Positions 9,499 to 17,910 are shown, counted from the stretch's first letter. The stretch is 64,000 nucleotides of DNA from Gemmatimonadota bacterium (GCA_022822445.1 JAJEBR010000097.1:60068-124067); one strand, 5' to 3'. The notes: generated by a model not told the origin, from the sequence alone. Translations and numbers: made by a program.

Positions 9499-10107
9499 CT
9501 ACCGCACCACCGAACCCCCTGTCCGGTTGTCGGGGACGAAGCGCTCGCTGGCCGGCATTTCGATGGCCGCGAGGGAGGCGGCGTCGAGGACGGCGTCGGC
9601 CGGAACCAGGCCGTTGAGGTGGAGGACGTAGGCGACGACCGCGTAGACCTCGTCGTCCGCGAGGGTGCCCGGGGTCGTTTGCGGCATCGCGCGGCGGGTG
9701 TAGTCGAAGAGCGTCGATGCGTAGGGCCAATAGGCGCCGATGGCCCGGCCCGGAGGCCACTGGTCCCAATCGCCGGTGCTCACCAGGCGGTCGTTGGGCC
9801 CCTCGGTGCCGGTGGGACCGTGACACTGGAGGCAGGAGACCTCGTAGACCCGCTGCCCGTCGGCGACCGAGCCGCTCCCGGGCGGAAGCCCCTCGCCGTC
9901 GGGCTTGACGTCGATGTCCCAGAGGGCGACGCGCTCGGGTGACGCGGCGGTGCCGAAGCCGAAGCGTTCGGGGGCGTGGCCGGGGAGCGCGGGAGCGTCA
10001 GCCGCCGGTTCCGATGCCTGCGCGGGCGGCTCGGAGTCGGCAGGTGGCGGTTCGGATGCGCACGCGGCGGCGGCCAGCACGACGACGCATGCGAACAGCC
10101 GCCTCAC
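9499..10107 (-). CDS. c-type cytochrome lipoprotein, electron acceptor subunit of sulfite dehydrogenase (SoxD/SorB-like)
   Basis: The 202-residue protein begins with GTG at 10107, overlapping the stop of the molybdoenzyme gene by 4 nt. A signal peptide with lipobox-like LAAAAC puts a lipidated Cys at residue 16, followed by a Pro/Ala/Glu linker. The mono-heme motif CLQCH is at 92-96, with a likely distal ligand Met in the RRAMPQTTPG segment. Its partner is the SoxC-like protein encoded just upstream, and together they should oxidise sulfite or protein-bound sulfane sulfur and pass electrons to the respiratory chain. Whether it is SoxD proper or SorB cannot be decided without alignment. No other sox genes are in the window. 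Confidence 0.85.
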   Translation of the reverse strand: MRRLFACVVVLAAAACASEPPPADSEPPAQASEPAADAPALPGHAPERFGFGTAASPERVALWDIDVKPDGEGLPPGSGSVADGQRVYEVSCLQCHGPTGTEGPNDRLVSTGDWDQWPPGRAIGAYWPYASTLFDYTRRAMPQTTPGTLADDEVYAVVAYVLHLNGLVPADAVLDAASLAAIEMPASERFVPDNRTGGSVVR

Positions 10108-11372
10108 AGCAGGTCGCCCAGGCCGAAGGTCACCGCGCCGTCGCCCGCGATCTTCCACGCGCGCTGGTGGTTGTGATGGTAGGACGTGCGCTCCCCGCGG
10201 GCGTCCCAGAGCTGTTGCACCGTCGGCTGCACGTATCCCGTTTCGTCGGTCGCGCGGCTGAGGATGACGGTCTCGCGTCCGTCCCAGTTCCAGAGGTGGC
10301 GGAAGCGGACGGTGGAATTGGGCAGCACCGGCTGCTGGAGCGCGGCCGGCGTCCAGGAGCGCCCGCCGTCGGTGCTGACCTCGACCCGCGTGATGCGCCC
10401 CCGCCCGGTCCACGCAAGCCCCTCGATCTCCCACCAGCCCCGTTCCGGGAGGACGTAGGGGTAGGACGGGAAGGTGATGACCGACTTTGCATCCATGACG
10501 AAGCTGAACTGTCGCGCGGTGCCGTCCCTGAGGGGGTCGGTGTAGCGCGAAGTCTCGTCACGGGTCATGGTGGGACGGTCGCTGACCTCGATGCGGCGCA
10601 GCCACTTCACCATCGCGTTGCCCTCCCAGCCGGGCAGGAGCAGCCGCACCGGGTAGCCCTGTTCGGGGCGAATCGCCTCGCCGTTCTGTCCGTACGCGAG
10701 CATCGCGTCGTCCATGGCCTTCTCGAGGGGGACGCTGCGGGCCATCACGGCCGCATCACGGCCCTCGGCCAGGATCCAGCTCGCGCCCCGCCTGACCCCG
10801 ACTTCACGCAGGATGGTGGAGAGCATGACACCGGTCCACTCGCTGGTGCTGAGCAGCCCGTCGAGCTGCTGGGCGGTGATCGTGGTGGGCATGCGGGTCC
10901 GGCTGTAGGCGCCGCCGCCGTTGCCGGAACATTCGATGAAGCAGATTCGCGACGCCTGCGGGTAGCGCCTGAGGTCCGCCATGCGGAAGACCATCGGCCT
11001 GTCCACCATGCCGTGCACCAGCAACTCGTGGTCCTCCGCCAGGATCTCCGGAACGCCGGCGTGATGCCGTTCGAAGTGCAGGTCCGAGGGGGTGATGGTC
11101 CCCTGCAGTTCGTGGAGCGGGGTTCGTGAGGAGCTGGACAGCGCCAGGGAACGCACAAGGCGCCGCGGCTGTTCGCGCGTGGCCCGCCGGCCGAGCTCGG
11201 AGACGAAGCGTCCCGGCACCTTGGTGGGGTCGGGGAGCTGCGCGGACGGATCCTGAGGGAGAGCGGCCTTCAGCGCGTCCATGCGTGTCAGCACCAGGCC
11301 ACCGGCGGCTCCTCCGGCGGCCGCCGCCAGCCAGGCCCGCCGCGAGAATCCGTGTTTGTCCCGGGTTGGCAT
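10104..11372 (-). CDS. soxC: Molybdopterin sulfite/sulfane dehydrogenase catalytic subunit (SoxC/SorA-like)
   Basis: This 422-residue periplasmic enzyme belongs to the sulfite oxidase family. The N-terminus has a twin-arginine signal (SRRAWLAAAAGG, residues 10-21). The Mo ligand Cys is C148 in the FIECSGNGGG segment, and the substrate-site stretch GYPVRLLLPGWEGN.MVKWLRRI follows. The C-terminal Ig-like dimerisation domain ends with the TRVEVSTDGGRSW pattern and the W.W.G pattern. The ECSGNG form points to the SoxC branch. It is followed by its cytochrome partner with a GTGA overlap, and both genes sit unexpectedly between zapA and rny in an otherwise housekeeping row. Confidence 0.9.
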   Translation of the reverse strand: MPTRDKHGFSRRAWLAAAAGGAAGGLVLTRMDALKAALPQDPSAQLPDPTKVPGRFVSELGRRATREQPRRLVRSLALSSSSRTPLHELQGTITPSDLHFERHHAGVPEILAEDHELLVHGMVDRPMVFRMADLRRYPQASRICFIECSGNGGGAYSRTRMPTTITAQQLDGLLSTSEWTGVMLSTILREVGVRRGASWILAEGRDAAVMARSVPLEKAMDDAMLAYGQNGEAIRPEQGYPVRLLLPGWEGNAMVKWLRRIEVSDRPTMTRDETSRYTDPLRDGTARQFSFVMDAKSVITFPSYPYVLPERGWWEIEGLAWTGRGRITRVEVSTDGGRSWTPAALQQPVLPNSTVRFRHLWNWDGRETVILSRATDETGYVQPTVQQLWDARGERTSYHHNHQRAWKIAGDGAVTFGLGDLL

Positions 11373-11394
11373 GTTGTCGACCTTCCCTTCTGCG

Positions 11395-11676
11395 TCAGTC
11401 CTCGATGGCGGCCTCGATGCGTTCGACCAGAGCCTGCGATTTCGCGCGGATGCCGGCTTGCTGCTTGAAGAGTTCGTCGGCGAGCGACAGCGCGGCCATG
11501 ATGGCGGCCTTCTTGGCGTAGGGTCCGGGATCGCTGGCGACCTCCTTCATGCGGGCGTCCACCAGTGCGGCGCAACGGCGGGTGTACGCCTCGTCGGCGT
11601 CGGTGCGCAGCGTGTACTGCTCCCCCGCGAGTTCCACGGTGATCGCCGTGTGGCCCCCGGCTTCCTCCTCGCTCAT
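11395..11676 (-). CDS. zapA: Cell division protein ZapA
   Basis: The 93-residue protein has the ZapA N-terminal strand pair (ITVELAGEQYTLRTDADEAY), a segment around CAALVDARMKEV, and a C-terminal helix with KAAIMAALSLADEL that dimerises and cross-links FtsZ. The start overlaps the stop of the upstream coiled-coil gene by 4 nt. ZapA downstream of pheT is common in several phyla. Length and helix pattern agree with the family; the identification rests on sequence pattern only. Confidence 0.88.
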   Translation of the reverse strand: MSEEEAGGHTAITVELAGEQYTLRTDADEAYTRRCAALVDARMKEVASDPGPYAKKAAIMAALSLADELFKQQAGIRAKSQALVERIEAAIED

Positions 11677-11972
11677 CGTCTCTCCTCCAGAAAGCGGATG
11701 CTGGCCAGAATCCGGTCGACCGCCTCCCGCCCGCGGCCGATGCGGTCGCGAAGATCTTCGTTCTCCGCTTCCAGCTGCGCAACCCGCTCCGCCAGCGCGG
11801 CCGGATCCTGCCGTCCGTCGGCGAGCTGGCGCAGGAGCTGCTCACCGCGTTCCGCCCGCTCCCCGGCCTCCTTCGCCTTCTCCCGGGCCGCACCCAGTTC
11901 CGCCAGCGCGCGGTCCACGGCCTCCGTCAGCCGGTCCATCCCCTCCGGGGCGTCAGCGTCTCGGTTCGACAC
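11673..11972 (-). CDS. Small coiled-coil protein, ZapB-like
   Basis: The 99-residue protein is almost wholly helical. It has heptads of Leu/Ala with Arg/Glu/Lys from residue 12 to the end, including a QLEAENEDLRDRI stretch typical of ZapB/Zap-associated coiled coils. It overlaps pheT by 20 nt at its 5' end and zapA by 4 nt at its 3' end, so it is expressed with both. The context suggests a role in divisome assembly beside ZapA, but a coiled coil of this kind gives little family information; call it ZapB-like rather than ZapB. Confidence 0.7.
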   Translation of the reverse strand: MSNRDADAPEGMDRLTEAVDRALAELGAAREKAKEAGERAERGEQLLRQLADGRQDPAALAERVAQLEAENEDLRDRIGRGREAVDRILASIRFLEERR

Positions 11973-14385
11973 CGGTTTCCTCCTTCACCTTCCTGAGCAC
12001 GCGGCGGCAGGCCCTGTCGACCTCCTTGTCCGTCAGGGTTCGCCCCCGGGCACGAAAACGCAAGCGCACGGCCAGGGAGCGGGCACCGGGAGGAAGGTCA
12101 TCACCCACGTACAGGTCGAAGGTCTCCACCGCCTCCAGCAGGCGCCCGCCCCCCGCCGAGGCCGACCGCAGCACATCCCCCGCCCGGGTGCCGGCCGGGA
12201 GGAGAAACGCCACATCGCGCTGCGACGCGGGATGCTCCGGCAGCTCCGTGGCGGTCACTGCGGGCCTCGGCACGGGAAGATCCGGAAGCACCACCTCCCC
12301 CCCCACCACCGCCCCCGCCCACGGCGGCACGTCCACCGCGGCGGCGACCACCTCACCCCCCCACCCCACCACCCCCCCCTCCGCCGCGCGCAGCACATAC
12401 ACCCTTTCCGGCACGAACAGCGCGCCGGCCGCGCGCGGCACGCCATCCCCCCCACCCCACACCTCCACCCGTCCCCCCGGGTACGCCTCGGCCCCGACCA
12501 ACTCCAGCACCCGCGCGATGTCGTACACGTCGAAGGCACCCTCGCTCCCACACCACTGCAGCGGCGCGCGGCGCCCGGTCAGCACAGCGGCCACCCGCGC
12601 CGATTCGGCCGGCGCCCCGTCCGGGACCGGCGCGAAGGCGGTGCCCAGCTCGAAGAGACGCACGTCGCGCACGCCCCGTGCCATGTTGCGCTCCACGTGG
12701 CGCAGCAGTCCCGGCAGCCGGTCGCGGCGCAGCCGGCTCTCCTCGGCGGACATCGGGTTCAGCAGCTCCACGTCACCGTCGCCGGCTGGCCCCAGCGCCG
12801 GCGTCTGCGCCTCGCTGATCCCGTCGGCGGCGAGCAGCGCCCGCAGCCGGTCCTCGAGCTGGAAGAGGGGGTGGTCGGGCGCGGTGCCGGGGCGGAAGGG
12901 CGACAGCACCTGGGGGAAGGCGTCGTAACCATGGGTGCGCGCCACCTCCTCGATCAGGTCGACTTCGCGCAGCGTGTCGTGGCAGCGGTGCCCCGGGACC
13001 ACGAACTCGAGAGCGTCGTCGGCGCGCCCCGCGACCTCGTACCCGAGCGGGCGCAGCAGCCCCGAGATCTCGTCGGCGGTGAAGTCCACCCCGAGCAGGT
13101 GCGCCACCCGGGAGGGGCGAAGCGCGACCCGGGGCGGCTCCCAGGGCACGGGGCAGGCGTCGATGATCTCCCCGTCCAGCCTGCCCCCGGCGGTGGCCAG
13201 GATCAGCGCGGCGGCCCTCCGGACGGCGGTCTCCATCGCGCTCGGGTCCACCCCGCGCTCGAAGCGGTAGCTCGCGTCGGTGGACATTCCCAGGGCGCGT
13301 CGCGTCGCACGCACCTGCTTCGGTTCGAACAACGCGCACTCGAGCAGGACGTCCGCGGTCCCCCCGGCGACCTCCGAGTCCCGCCCCCCCATCACCCCGG
13401 CGATCGCCACCGGCCGCCGCGCGTCACGGATCATCAGCATCTCGGGGATGACCGGCCGCGCCTCCCCGTCCAGCGTCTCCAGCACCTCCCCCGGGCGGGC
13501 TCGGCCCACCACGATGGTCGCGTCCGTCAGCCGGTCCAGGTCGAAGGCGTGCAACGGCTGGCCGAGCTCCAGCATGACGTAGTTGGTGGCGTCCACGACG
13601 TTGTTGATCGGGCGCGCTCCAGCCGCTCGCAGACGGCTCGCCAGCCAGCGGGGCGAAGGCCCGACCGAGACGCCGCGGATCACCGCGCCGAGGTAGCGGG
13701 GGCAGAGATCGGGGTCCTCGATCGCGATGCGCACGCCGGCCGAACGGCTTTCCGACGCACCGCGCACCAGGCCGGCTTCGAGAGCCGAGGCACCGTCCCG
13801 CCCGCCCGGGAAGTCTGGCAGCGCGATCGCGGCCTGGCCCTCGGGGTGAAGCTCCCGCGCGATCCCCACATGCGACAGCAGGTCGCCGCGGTTGGGGGTC
13901 ACCTCCACATCGAAGCGCCAGTCCCTCAGCCCGGTGGCCTCCGCGAAGGGCGCGCCCACCTCGTACGCGCCGTCCAGAAGCATGATCCCGGCGTGGTCCT
14001 CGCCGAGACCTAGTTCGCTCTCCGAACAAAGCATCCCCTGACTGACCTCGCCCCGGATCTTCCGCTTGCCGATCCGGAAACCCCCCGGGAGGACCGCCCC
14101 CACCGGCGCGAATGGATAGAACGACCCCTCGCGCACGTCCGGCGCCCCGCAAACAACCGCAACCTCTCCCTCCGGACCCGCGACCCGGCAGAGTGTGAGC
14201 CGGTCCGCGTTCGGGTGCGGGCGGGTCTCCAGCACCCGGCCGATCACGACATCCCGCAGCCCCGCGGCCAGATCTTCCGCTTCCTCCACGGGGGCGCCCC
14301 GCAGCGCCAGCCGGGCCATCGCTTCGTCCGGCGTCAGCCCCATCCCCGGCGCCACGTCGCGGAGCCAGCTGAGAGACACCTTCAT
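11953..14385 (-). CDS. pheT: Phenylalanyl-tRNA synthetase beta subunit
   Basis: This 810-residue subunit forms the (alpha-beta)2 PheRS with PheS. Domains in order: N-terminal EMAP/OB tRNA-binding domain with VIGRVLETRPHPNADRL and a GAPDVREG segment (residues about 40-150), B3/B4 editing domain, B5 DNA-binding-like domain, catalytic-like core with LLRHVERNMARG, and a C-terminal anticodon-binding FDX-ACB domain ending in RVLRKVKEETG. The ATG start overlaps the pheS stop by 4 nt. Length is typical (about 800). A Gly/Val-rich low-complexity stretch near residues 650-700 is shared with other genes of this genome. Confidence 0.97.
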   Translation of the reverse strand: MKVSLSWLRDVAPGMGLTPDEAMARLALRGAPVEEAEDLAAGLRDVVIGRVLETRPHPNADRLTLCRVAGPEGEVAVVCGAPDVREGSFYPFAPVGAVLPGGFRIGKRKIRGEVSQGMLCSESELGLGEDHAGIMLLDGAYEVGAPFAEATGLRDWRFDVEVTPNRGDLLSHVGIARELHPEGQAAIALPDFPGGRDGASALEAGLVRGASESRSAGVRIAIEDPDLCPRYLGAVIRGVSVGPSPRWLASRLRAAGARPINNVVDATNYVMLELGQPLHAFDLDRLTDATIVVGRARPGEVLETLDGEARPVIPEMLMIRDARRPVAIAGVMGGRDSEVAGGTADVLLECALFEPKQVRATRRALGMSTDASYRFERGVDPSAMETAVRRAAALILATAGGRLDGEIIDACPVPWEPPRVALRPSRVAHLLGVDFTADEISGLLRPLGYEVAGRADDALEFVVPGHRCHDTLREVDLIEEVARTHGYDAFPQVLSPFRPGTAPDHPLFQLEDRLRALLAADGISEAQTPALGPAGDGDVELLNPMSAEESRLRRDRLPGLLRHVERNMARGVRDVRLFELGTAFAPVPDGAPAESARVAAVLTGRRAPLQWCGSEGAFDVYDIARVLELVGAEAYPGGRVEVWGGGDGVPRAAGALFVPERVYVLRAAEGGVVGWGGEVVAAAVDVPPWAGAVVGGEVVLPDLPVPRPAVTATELPEHPASQRDVAFLLPAGTRAGDVLRSASAGGGRLLEAVETFDLYVGDDLPPGARSLAVRLRFRARGRTLTDKEVDRACRRVLRKVKEETGVEPRR

Positions 14386-15398
14386 GTGAACTGCCCGAGA
14401 AAGCGCATGTCGTTCTCGTAGAAGAGCCTGAGGTCACGCACGCCGTGCCGCAGAAGTGCCACCCGGGCCGGGCCCATCCCGAAGGCCCACCCCGTGTATC
14501 GCTCGGAGTCGTACCCCACGTTCTCCAGCACTGCTGGATCGACCATTCCCGCGCCCATGATCTCGATCCAGTCGGTCTCCTCCTCGCGCCCATCCTCGCG
14601 AACGATAACCCGCTTCACGTCCACCTCGGCCGACGGCTCGGTGAAGGGGAAGAACGACGGGCGGAAACGGACCCGCGTCCCCGGCCCCCAGAAACGCCTC
14701 GCGAATTCGGCCAGCGTGGCCTTGAAGTCCACAAAGGTGACCCCCTCGTCCACGACCAGACCCTCGATCTGTGCGAAGGCGGGGGTGTGCGTCGCGTCGT
14801 AGGTATCGCGCCGGTACACCATCCCAGGGGCGATGATGCGGATCGGCGGCTCGTGCAGTTCCATCGTGCGGATCTGCACCGGCGAGGTGTGGCTGCGCAG
14901 CAGAAGTCCCGGCGACAGGTACAGCGTGTCCTGTTCGTCGGCCGCCGGATGGTCGAGGGGCGTGTTGAGGGCGACGAAATTGTACCACTCGGTGTCCACC
15001 TCGGGTCCGCGCGCGCGGACGAAGCCCAGACTGCGGAAGATCGCCCAGATGTCGTCGATCACCTGGTTGACCGGGTGCACGGTGCCGCGCCACTTGCGGC
15101 GCGACGGCAGGGTCAGGTCGAGGCCGGGGCCACTGGCCCCCGCAGCAGCGGTCAACTCGCCCAGACGTTCCGCGAGTGCCCCCGCGAGCGCCTTCTTCGC
15201 GCGGTTCGCCGCCGCGCCCGCCGCCGGACGCTCGGCCGGGTCAAGGGTGCCGAGGCGCCGCAGCATCCCCGAAACGAGGCCCTCCCTGCGACCCAGATAA
15301 CGCACGCGAACCCGCTCCAGCTCGTCGGGGGTGCGGGCAGCGCGAATCGCCGCGACGGCGTCGCGTTCCAGCTGCCGGAGATCGTCGATCATCGCCAT
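14382..15398 (-). CDS. pheS: Phenylalanyl-tRNA synthetase alpha subunit
   Basis: This is the 338-residue catalytic subunit. Residues 1-90 are the N-terminal coiled coil. The class II core follows, with motif 2-like residues around PGMVYRRDTYDATHTPAFAQ and motif 3 near YTGWAFGMGPARVALL. The family pattern FRPSFFPFTEPSAEVD is present. I placed the start at ATG 15398 (MAMIDDLRQLE), where the coiled coil begins; upstream codons in frame show no family character. It is separated from rplT by 118 bp holding a hairpin, so pheST may have its own signal besides read-through from infC. Confidence 0.97.
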   Translation of the reverse strand: MAMIDDLRQLERDAVAAIRAARTPDELERVRVRYLGRREGLVSGMLRRLGTLDPAERPAAGAAANRAKKALAGALAERLGELTAAAGASGPGLDLTLPSRRKWRGTVHPVNQVIDDIWAIFRSLGFVRARGPEVDTEWYNFVALNTPLDHPAADEQDTLYLSPGLLLRSHTSPVQIRTMELHEPPIRIIAPGMVYRRDTYDATHTPAFAQIEGLVVDEGVTFVDFKATLAEFARRFWGPGTRVRFRPSFFPFTEPSAEVDVKRVIVREDGREEETDWIEIMGAGMVDPAVLENVGYDSERYTGWAFGMGPARVALLRHGVRDLRLFYENDMRFLGQFT

Positions 15399-15451
15399 GG
15401 CACCAGCGGTCCGCGGATCCTGCCGCATTGGCCCCCCGGACACCCGGCGCC

Positions 15452-15469
15452 CCGTGGGATTATCCACGG
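15452..15469. other. Hairpin in the rplT-pheS gap
   Basis: CCGTGG (15452-15457) and CCACGG (15464-15469) form a perfect 6-bp stem around GATTAT, flanked by partly complementary GGCGC/TGCC arms. It lies between the end of rplT and the start of pheS. It has no T-run, so it is more likely an RNA processing or pause element than a strong terminator. Confidence 0.3.
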
Positions 15470-15516
15470 TGCCGGGCACGCGCGATCAGTGAGGGTGCGG
15501 CTGTCCCGGGGCGGGC

Positions 15517-15876
15517 TCAGTTGCTCAGCGCCGACTTCGCCCGGTCGGCCAGCGACGCAAAGGCGTCGGGGCTCCGGATCGCGAGGTCCGCGAGAGCCTT
15601 GCGGTCGAGTTCCACGCCAGCGCGCCTGAGACCGTTCATGAAGCGCGAATACGAGATGTCGTTCTCGCGGGCGGCGGCGTTTATCCTGGTGATCCAGAGG
15701 CTGCGGAAGTTCCGCTTCTTCTTCCGGCGGTCGCGGTAGGCGTGCTCCCAGCCCTTTTCGACCGCGTCCTTGGCGGTCCTGTACAGATTCTTGCGGCCCC
15801 CGAAATACCCCTTCGCGTTCCGGAGGACCTTCTTCTTTCGCTTGTTGCGCGCAACCGAATGCGTAGAGCGCGGCAT
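15517..15876 (-). CDS. rplT: 50S ribosomal protein L20
   Basis: The 119-residue protein is basic throughout its first 60 residues. It has the L20 signature near GYFGGRKNLYRTAKDAVEKGWEHAYRDRR and the globular C-terminus with SYSRFMNGLRRAGVELDRKALADLA. L20 organises 23S rRNA domains I and II early in assembly and in many bacteria represses its own operon by binding the leader mRNA. It is the third gene of infC-rpmI-rplT, 28 bp after rpmI. Length is canonical. Confidence 0.99.
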   Translation of the reverse strand: MPRSTHSVARNKRKKKVLRNAKGYFGGRKNLYRTAKDAVEKGWEHAYRDRRKKKRNFRSLWITRINAAARENDISYSRFMNGLRRAGVELDRKALADLAIRSPDAFASLADRAKSALSN

Positions 15877-15904
15877 GGTGTCGTCTCCTTGGCGATTCCT
15901 GCGG

Positions 15905-16102
15905 TCAGCTACCCGGCAGCATCCGGCGCACCCGGCGCGTGTCGGCCTGCGAAGCCTGCGTCGCGGTCCGCAACCGCCGCTTCCTCTTGCGTTTCTTCTT
16001 CGTCAGGATGTGGGACTTGTTCGCCCGCATCCGCACGAGCTTTCCACTTCCGGTTCTGCGAAAGCGCTTGGCAGCGCCCCGGTTGGATTTCATCTTCGGC
16101 AT
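15905..16102 (-). CDS. rpmI: 50S ribosomal protein L35
   Basis: This is a 65-residue, strongly basic protein with the L35 signature [20 protein letters not shown] near the start and the K-rich [15 protein letters not shown] region. I chose the ATG at 16102; a longer in-frame reading has no L35 similarity. It lies 8 bp after infC and 28 bp before rplT, the standard IF3 operon. Expression is expected to be coupled to infC and subject to the operon's leader control. Confidence 0.98.
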   Translation of the reverse strand: MPKMKSNRGAAKRFRRTGSGKLVRMRANKSHILTKKKRKRKRRLRTATQASQADTRRVRRMLPGS

Positions 16103-16110
16103 CGGTTCTC

Positions 16111-16626
16111 TCAGCTCTTCAGGGGCTTGAGGATCATCGACATCTGACGGCCTTCGAAGTTGGGATACTGTTCGACCATCGCCCATTCGCCGAGGTCGCT
16201 GGTCAGGCGCAGCAACACGTCCCGCCCGAGTTCCGGATGCGTCACCTGCCGGCCCCGGAACATCATCGTGAGCTTGACCTTGTTCCCCTCCTGGAGGAAC
16301 CGCCTGGCATGGCGGAGCTTGAACTCGTAGTCGTGATCCTCGATCCCCGGTCGGAACTTGACCTCCTTGATCTGGACGGTGTGCTGTTTTCTGCGTGCCT
16401 CACGCGCGGCGCGGGCGGCCTTGTACTTGTACTTGCCGTAATCCATCATGCGGACCACGGGCGGCCGCGAATCGGGTGCGACCTCCACCAGGTCGAGTCC
16501 CCGCTGGGCGGCGCGCGTGCGTGCCTCGTCCAGTGAGACGATGCCGATCTGTCCCCCGCCCTCGTCGATCAGACGGATGGGGCTGATCCGGATCTGTTCG
16601 TTCACCCGGACGCGTTTTTCTGCGAT
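16111..16626 (-). CDS. infC: Translation initiation factor IF-3 with a probable AUC start codon
   Basis: IF-3 discriminates against non-canonical start codons and keeps ribosomal subunits apart. The N-domain runs to about residue 75 ([19 protein letters not shown]), then a basic linker helix and the C-domain ([27 protein letters not shown]). A reading from GTG at 16605 gives 164 residues but has no Shine-Dalgarno. Seven codons upstream, ATC at 16626 starts [13 protein letters not shown], which fits the family N-terminus. It is preceded by AAAGGAG (16636-16642) at 9-nt spacing. E. coli infC uses AUU, by which IF-3 represses itself; an AUC start here would serve the same autoregulation. From ATC the protein has 171 residues. 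Confidence 0.95.
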   Translation of the reverse strand: MAEKRVRVNEQIRISPIRLIDEGGGQIGIVSLDEARTRAAQRGLDLVEVAPDSRPPVVRMMDYGKYKYKAARAAREARRKQHTVQIKEVKFRPGIEDHDYEFKLRHARRFLQEGNKVKLTMMFRGRQVTHPELGRDVLLRLTSDLGEWAMVEQYPNFEGRQMSMILKPLKS

Positions 16627-16668
16627 CTTGCCAATCTCCTTTGGTATTCAGCCTGCATCAGCTTCCGG

Positions 16669-16705
16669 AAAATGCGAAAGCCCGGAGGTCCGGGCCGCGC
16701 GACCT
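16669..16705 (-). promoter_or_regulatory. Candidate attenuator in the infC leader
   Basis: On the minus strand the leader can fold GCCCGG/CCGGGC (16690-16695 with 16680-16685) around a 4-nt loop, followed by TTTCGCATTTT (16679-16669), which resembles an intrinsic terminator. Upstream, AGGTC (16705-16701) could pair with GACCT (16690-16686), which includes the hairpin loop, giving a mutually exclusive alternative. This is the layout of an attenuator before infC. IF3/L20 operons are controlled by leader structures in other bacteria; the fold here is my inference. Confidence 0.4.
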
Positions 16706-16804
16706 GCCGGGACGCCGCGAGGCGCCACGACCAGGAGACCCGGAAGCCCGTCAGCTGGGGTGAGAGGCGGTCAGTCCTCTACTTCCTGAACTGTACAGAT
16801 ATTT

Positions 16805-16833
16805 ATTCTAACCAGCCCCGGCCGGGCAGTCAA
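16805..16833 (-). promoter_or_regulatory. Sigma70-type promoter of the infC operon
   Basis: On the minus strand TTGACT (16833-16828) and TAGAAT (16810-16805) are separated by exactly 17 nt. Both hexamers are close to consensus and sit in the only AT-rich patch of this gap. Transcription would start near 16797, leaving a leader of about 170 nt before infC. The site lies just downstream of the cyanophycinase-like gene's stop, so the operon has an independent start. Confidence 0.8.
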
Positions 16834-16846
16834 ATCATCGGCATCA

Positions 16847-17734
16847 TCACCGCCCCGGCGGCCAGGGCGTGCCGGTGATCCGGCCCAGCGGCTGCTCCCC
16901 GCGGGACGGCCGGAATGCCTCCCGCGCGGCCATGTCGTAGCGGTCTCCCGGTGCGAGAAAGTAGAACAGTCCTCCGCTGTCGAGGGTGGCATCGTGGTCA
17001 TAGATGACGGCGTAACTCTCGCCTACGACCTCGAAGCGGTCACCCCGCACGACGATCGCCGTGTTCTCGTCGATGCCGATCCCAAGGAGTTCGGGCTTGG
17101 CGCGGATCACCTCGATCATGTCGAAGTGCCGGTTCCGGCGGAGCAGGTGCTGGTCGATCCCCACCCCCTTCAGGAAGCCGAGCCCGACCTCGTGGTCCCC
17201 CATCATGATCGTGTTGGTGCGGGAGTCGCCGCGCACCAGGTAGGACCCCTGGATGGAAGCCCCGGCCGATGATCCGCCGATGACGCCGCCGCGCTCCAGC
17301 ACGCCCCAGAGGGCGTCGTGCGTCCTGGTGTCCAGGTAGGAGTCGGCCAGGCGCCACTGGCGCCCGCCGGTGAACCACACGCCACGGGCCTCCATGAGGG
17401 GCTCGACGAAGGCGTCGGTGTCGGCGACCTCCGGATCGTTGGTGTGGAGGATGGTGATGTTCCGGGCACCCGCGCGCTCGAAGGGTCGGCGACCGGCGAA
17501 GAACTGGTCGTAGCTGCGGCCGCCGCCGGCCGTCGGAATGATGACGATCGGGGCCGATGGGCCCCCGGCGAGCTCGACGAACCGGGCGAATACGGCGGGG
17601 TCGCTGAGGGCGCCGCCGGCGATGATGAGGCTGCCGTTGGCGGGGCCGACTTCCTGGGGATGGGCAGGCGCGGCGGTGACGCTGAGCGCGACAACGAAGG
17701 CCAGCGTGGCGGTGCGGAGTCTGTTGGTGTTCAC
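16847..17734 (-). CDS. Secreted cyanophycinase-like serine peptidase (family S51)
   Basis: The protein is 295 residues from GTG at 17734, which has a GAGGAAG Shine-Dalgarno about 7 nt upstream; an earlier in-frame start at 17776 is less well supported. A signal peptide occupies the first 25-30 residues. The peptidase core has GSLIIAGGALSDP at its start, IIPTAGGG, FTGGRQWRL, and the nucleophile segment GGSSAGASIQG with the catalytic Ser, followed by RGDSRTN and IGIDENTA. This is the S51 dipeptidase/cyanophycinase pattern. Secretion suggests use of external beta-Asp-Arg polymer or peptides rather than storage turnover. It is not obviously in an operon; the infC promoter lies just downstream. 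Confidence 0.88.
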   Translation of the reverse strand: MNTNRLRTATLAFVVALSVTAAPAHPQEVGPANGSLIIAGGALSDPAVFARFVELAGGPSAPIVIIPTAGGGRSYDQFFAGRRPFERAGARNITILHTNDPEVADTDAFVEPLMEARGVWFTGGRQWRLADSYLDTRTHDALWGVLERGGVIGGSSAGASIQGSYLVRGDSRTNTIMMGDHEVGLGFLKGVGIDQHLLRRNRHFDMIEVIRAKPELLGIGIDENTAIVVRGDRFEVVGESYAVIYDHDATLDSGGLFYFLAPGDRYDMAAREAFRPSRGEQPLGRITGTPWPPGR

Positions 17735-17874
17735 GGACAAGCTTCCTCGGGCAGAAGGGAATGTCGGGGCTGCCAACGGCGAAACTGGGGAGTGGCGGTG
17801 TGAATCGCCAGTGGAGGGCGGGCAGCGGCCCGCGAGTCAGTCCGTCCCGGGTGGCCGTTTCGCCCACCACGCAG

Positions 17875-17910
17875 AAGGGGGCCGGGGCGCTCCCGCGCCC
17901 CGGCCCCCTT
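17875..17910. terminator. Strong GC hairpin downstream of groL
   Basis: A perfect 16-bp stem (17875-17890 with 17895-17910) closes a TCCC loop. It lies between the stop of groL and the start of the cyanophycinase-like gene, so it most likely ends the groES-groEL transcript. The stem is nearly pure G/C with AA/TT at the base, and no long T-run follows, so termination may be incomplete. Confidence 0.65.

Noticed and set aside
11281..14013. Open frame of about 910 codons on the plus strand opposite pheT
   Set aside because: Antisense to a clear PheRS beta subunit; the product is Arg/His/Pro-rich, the mark of a spurious frame in GC-rich DNA.
16627..16846. tRNA or other RNA gene in the infC leader
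   Set aside because: No cloverleaf or CCA-type end; the structure is better explained as leader and promoter.
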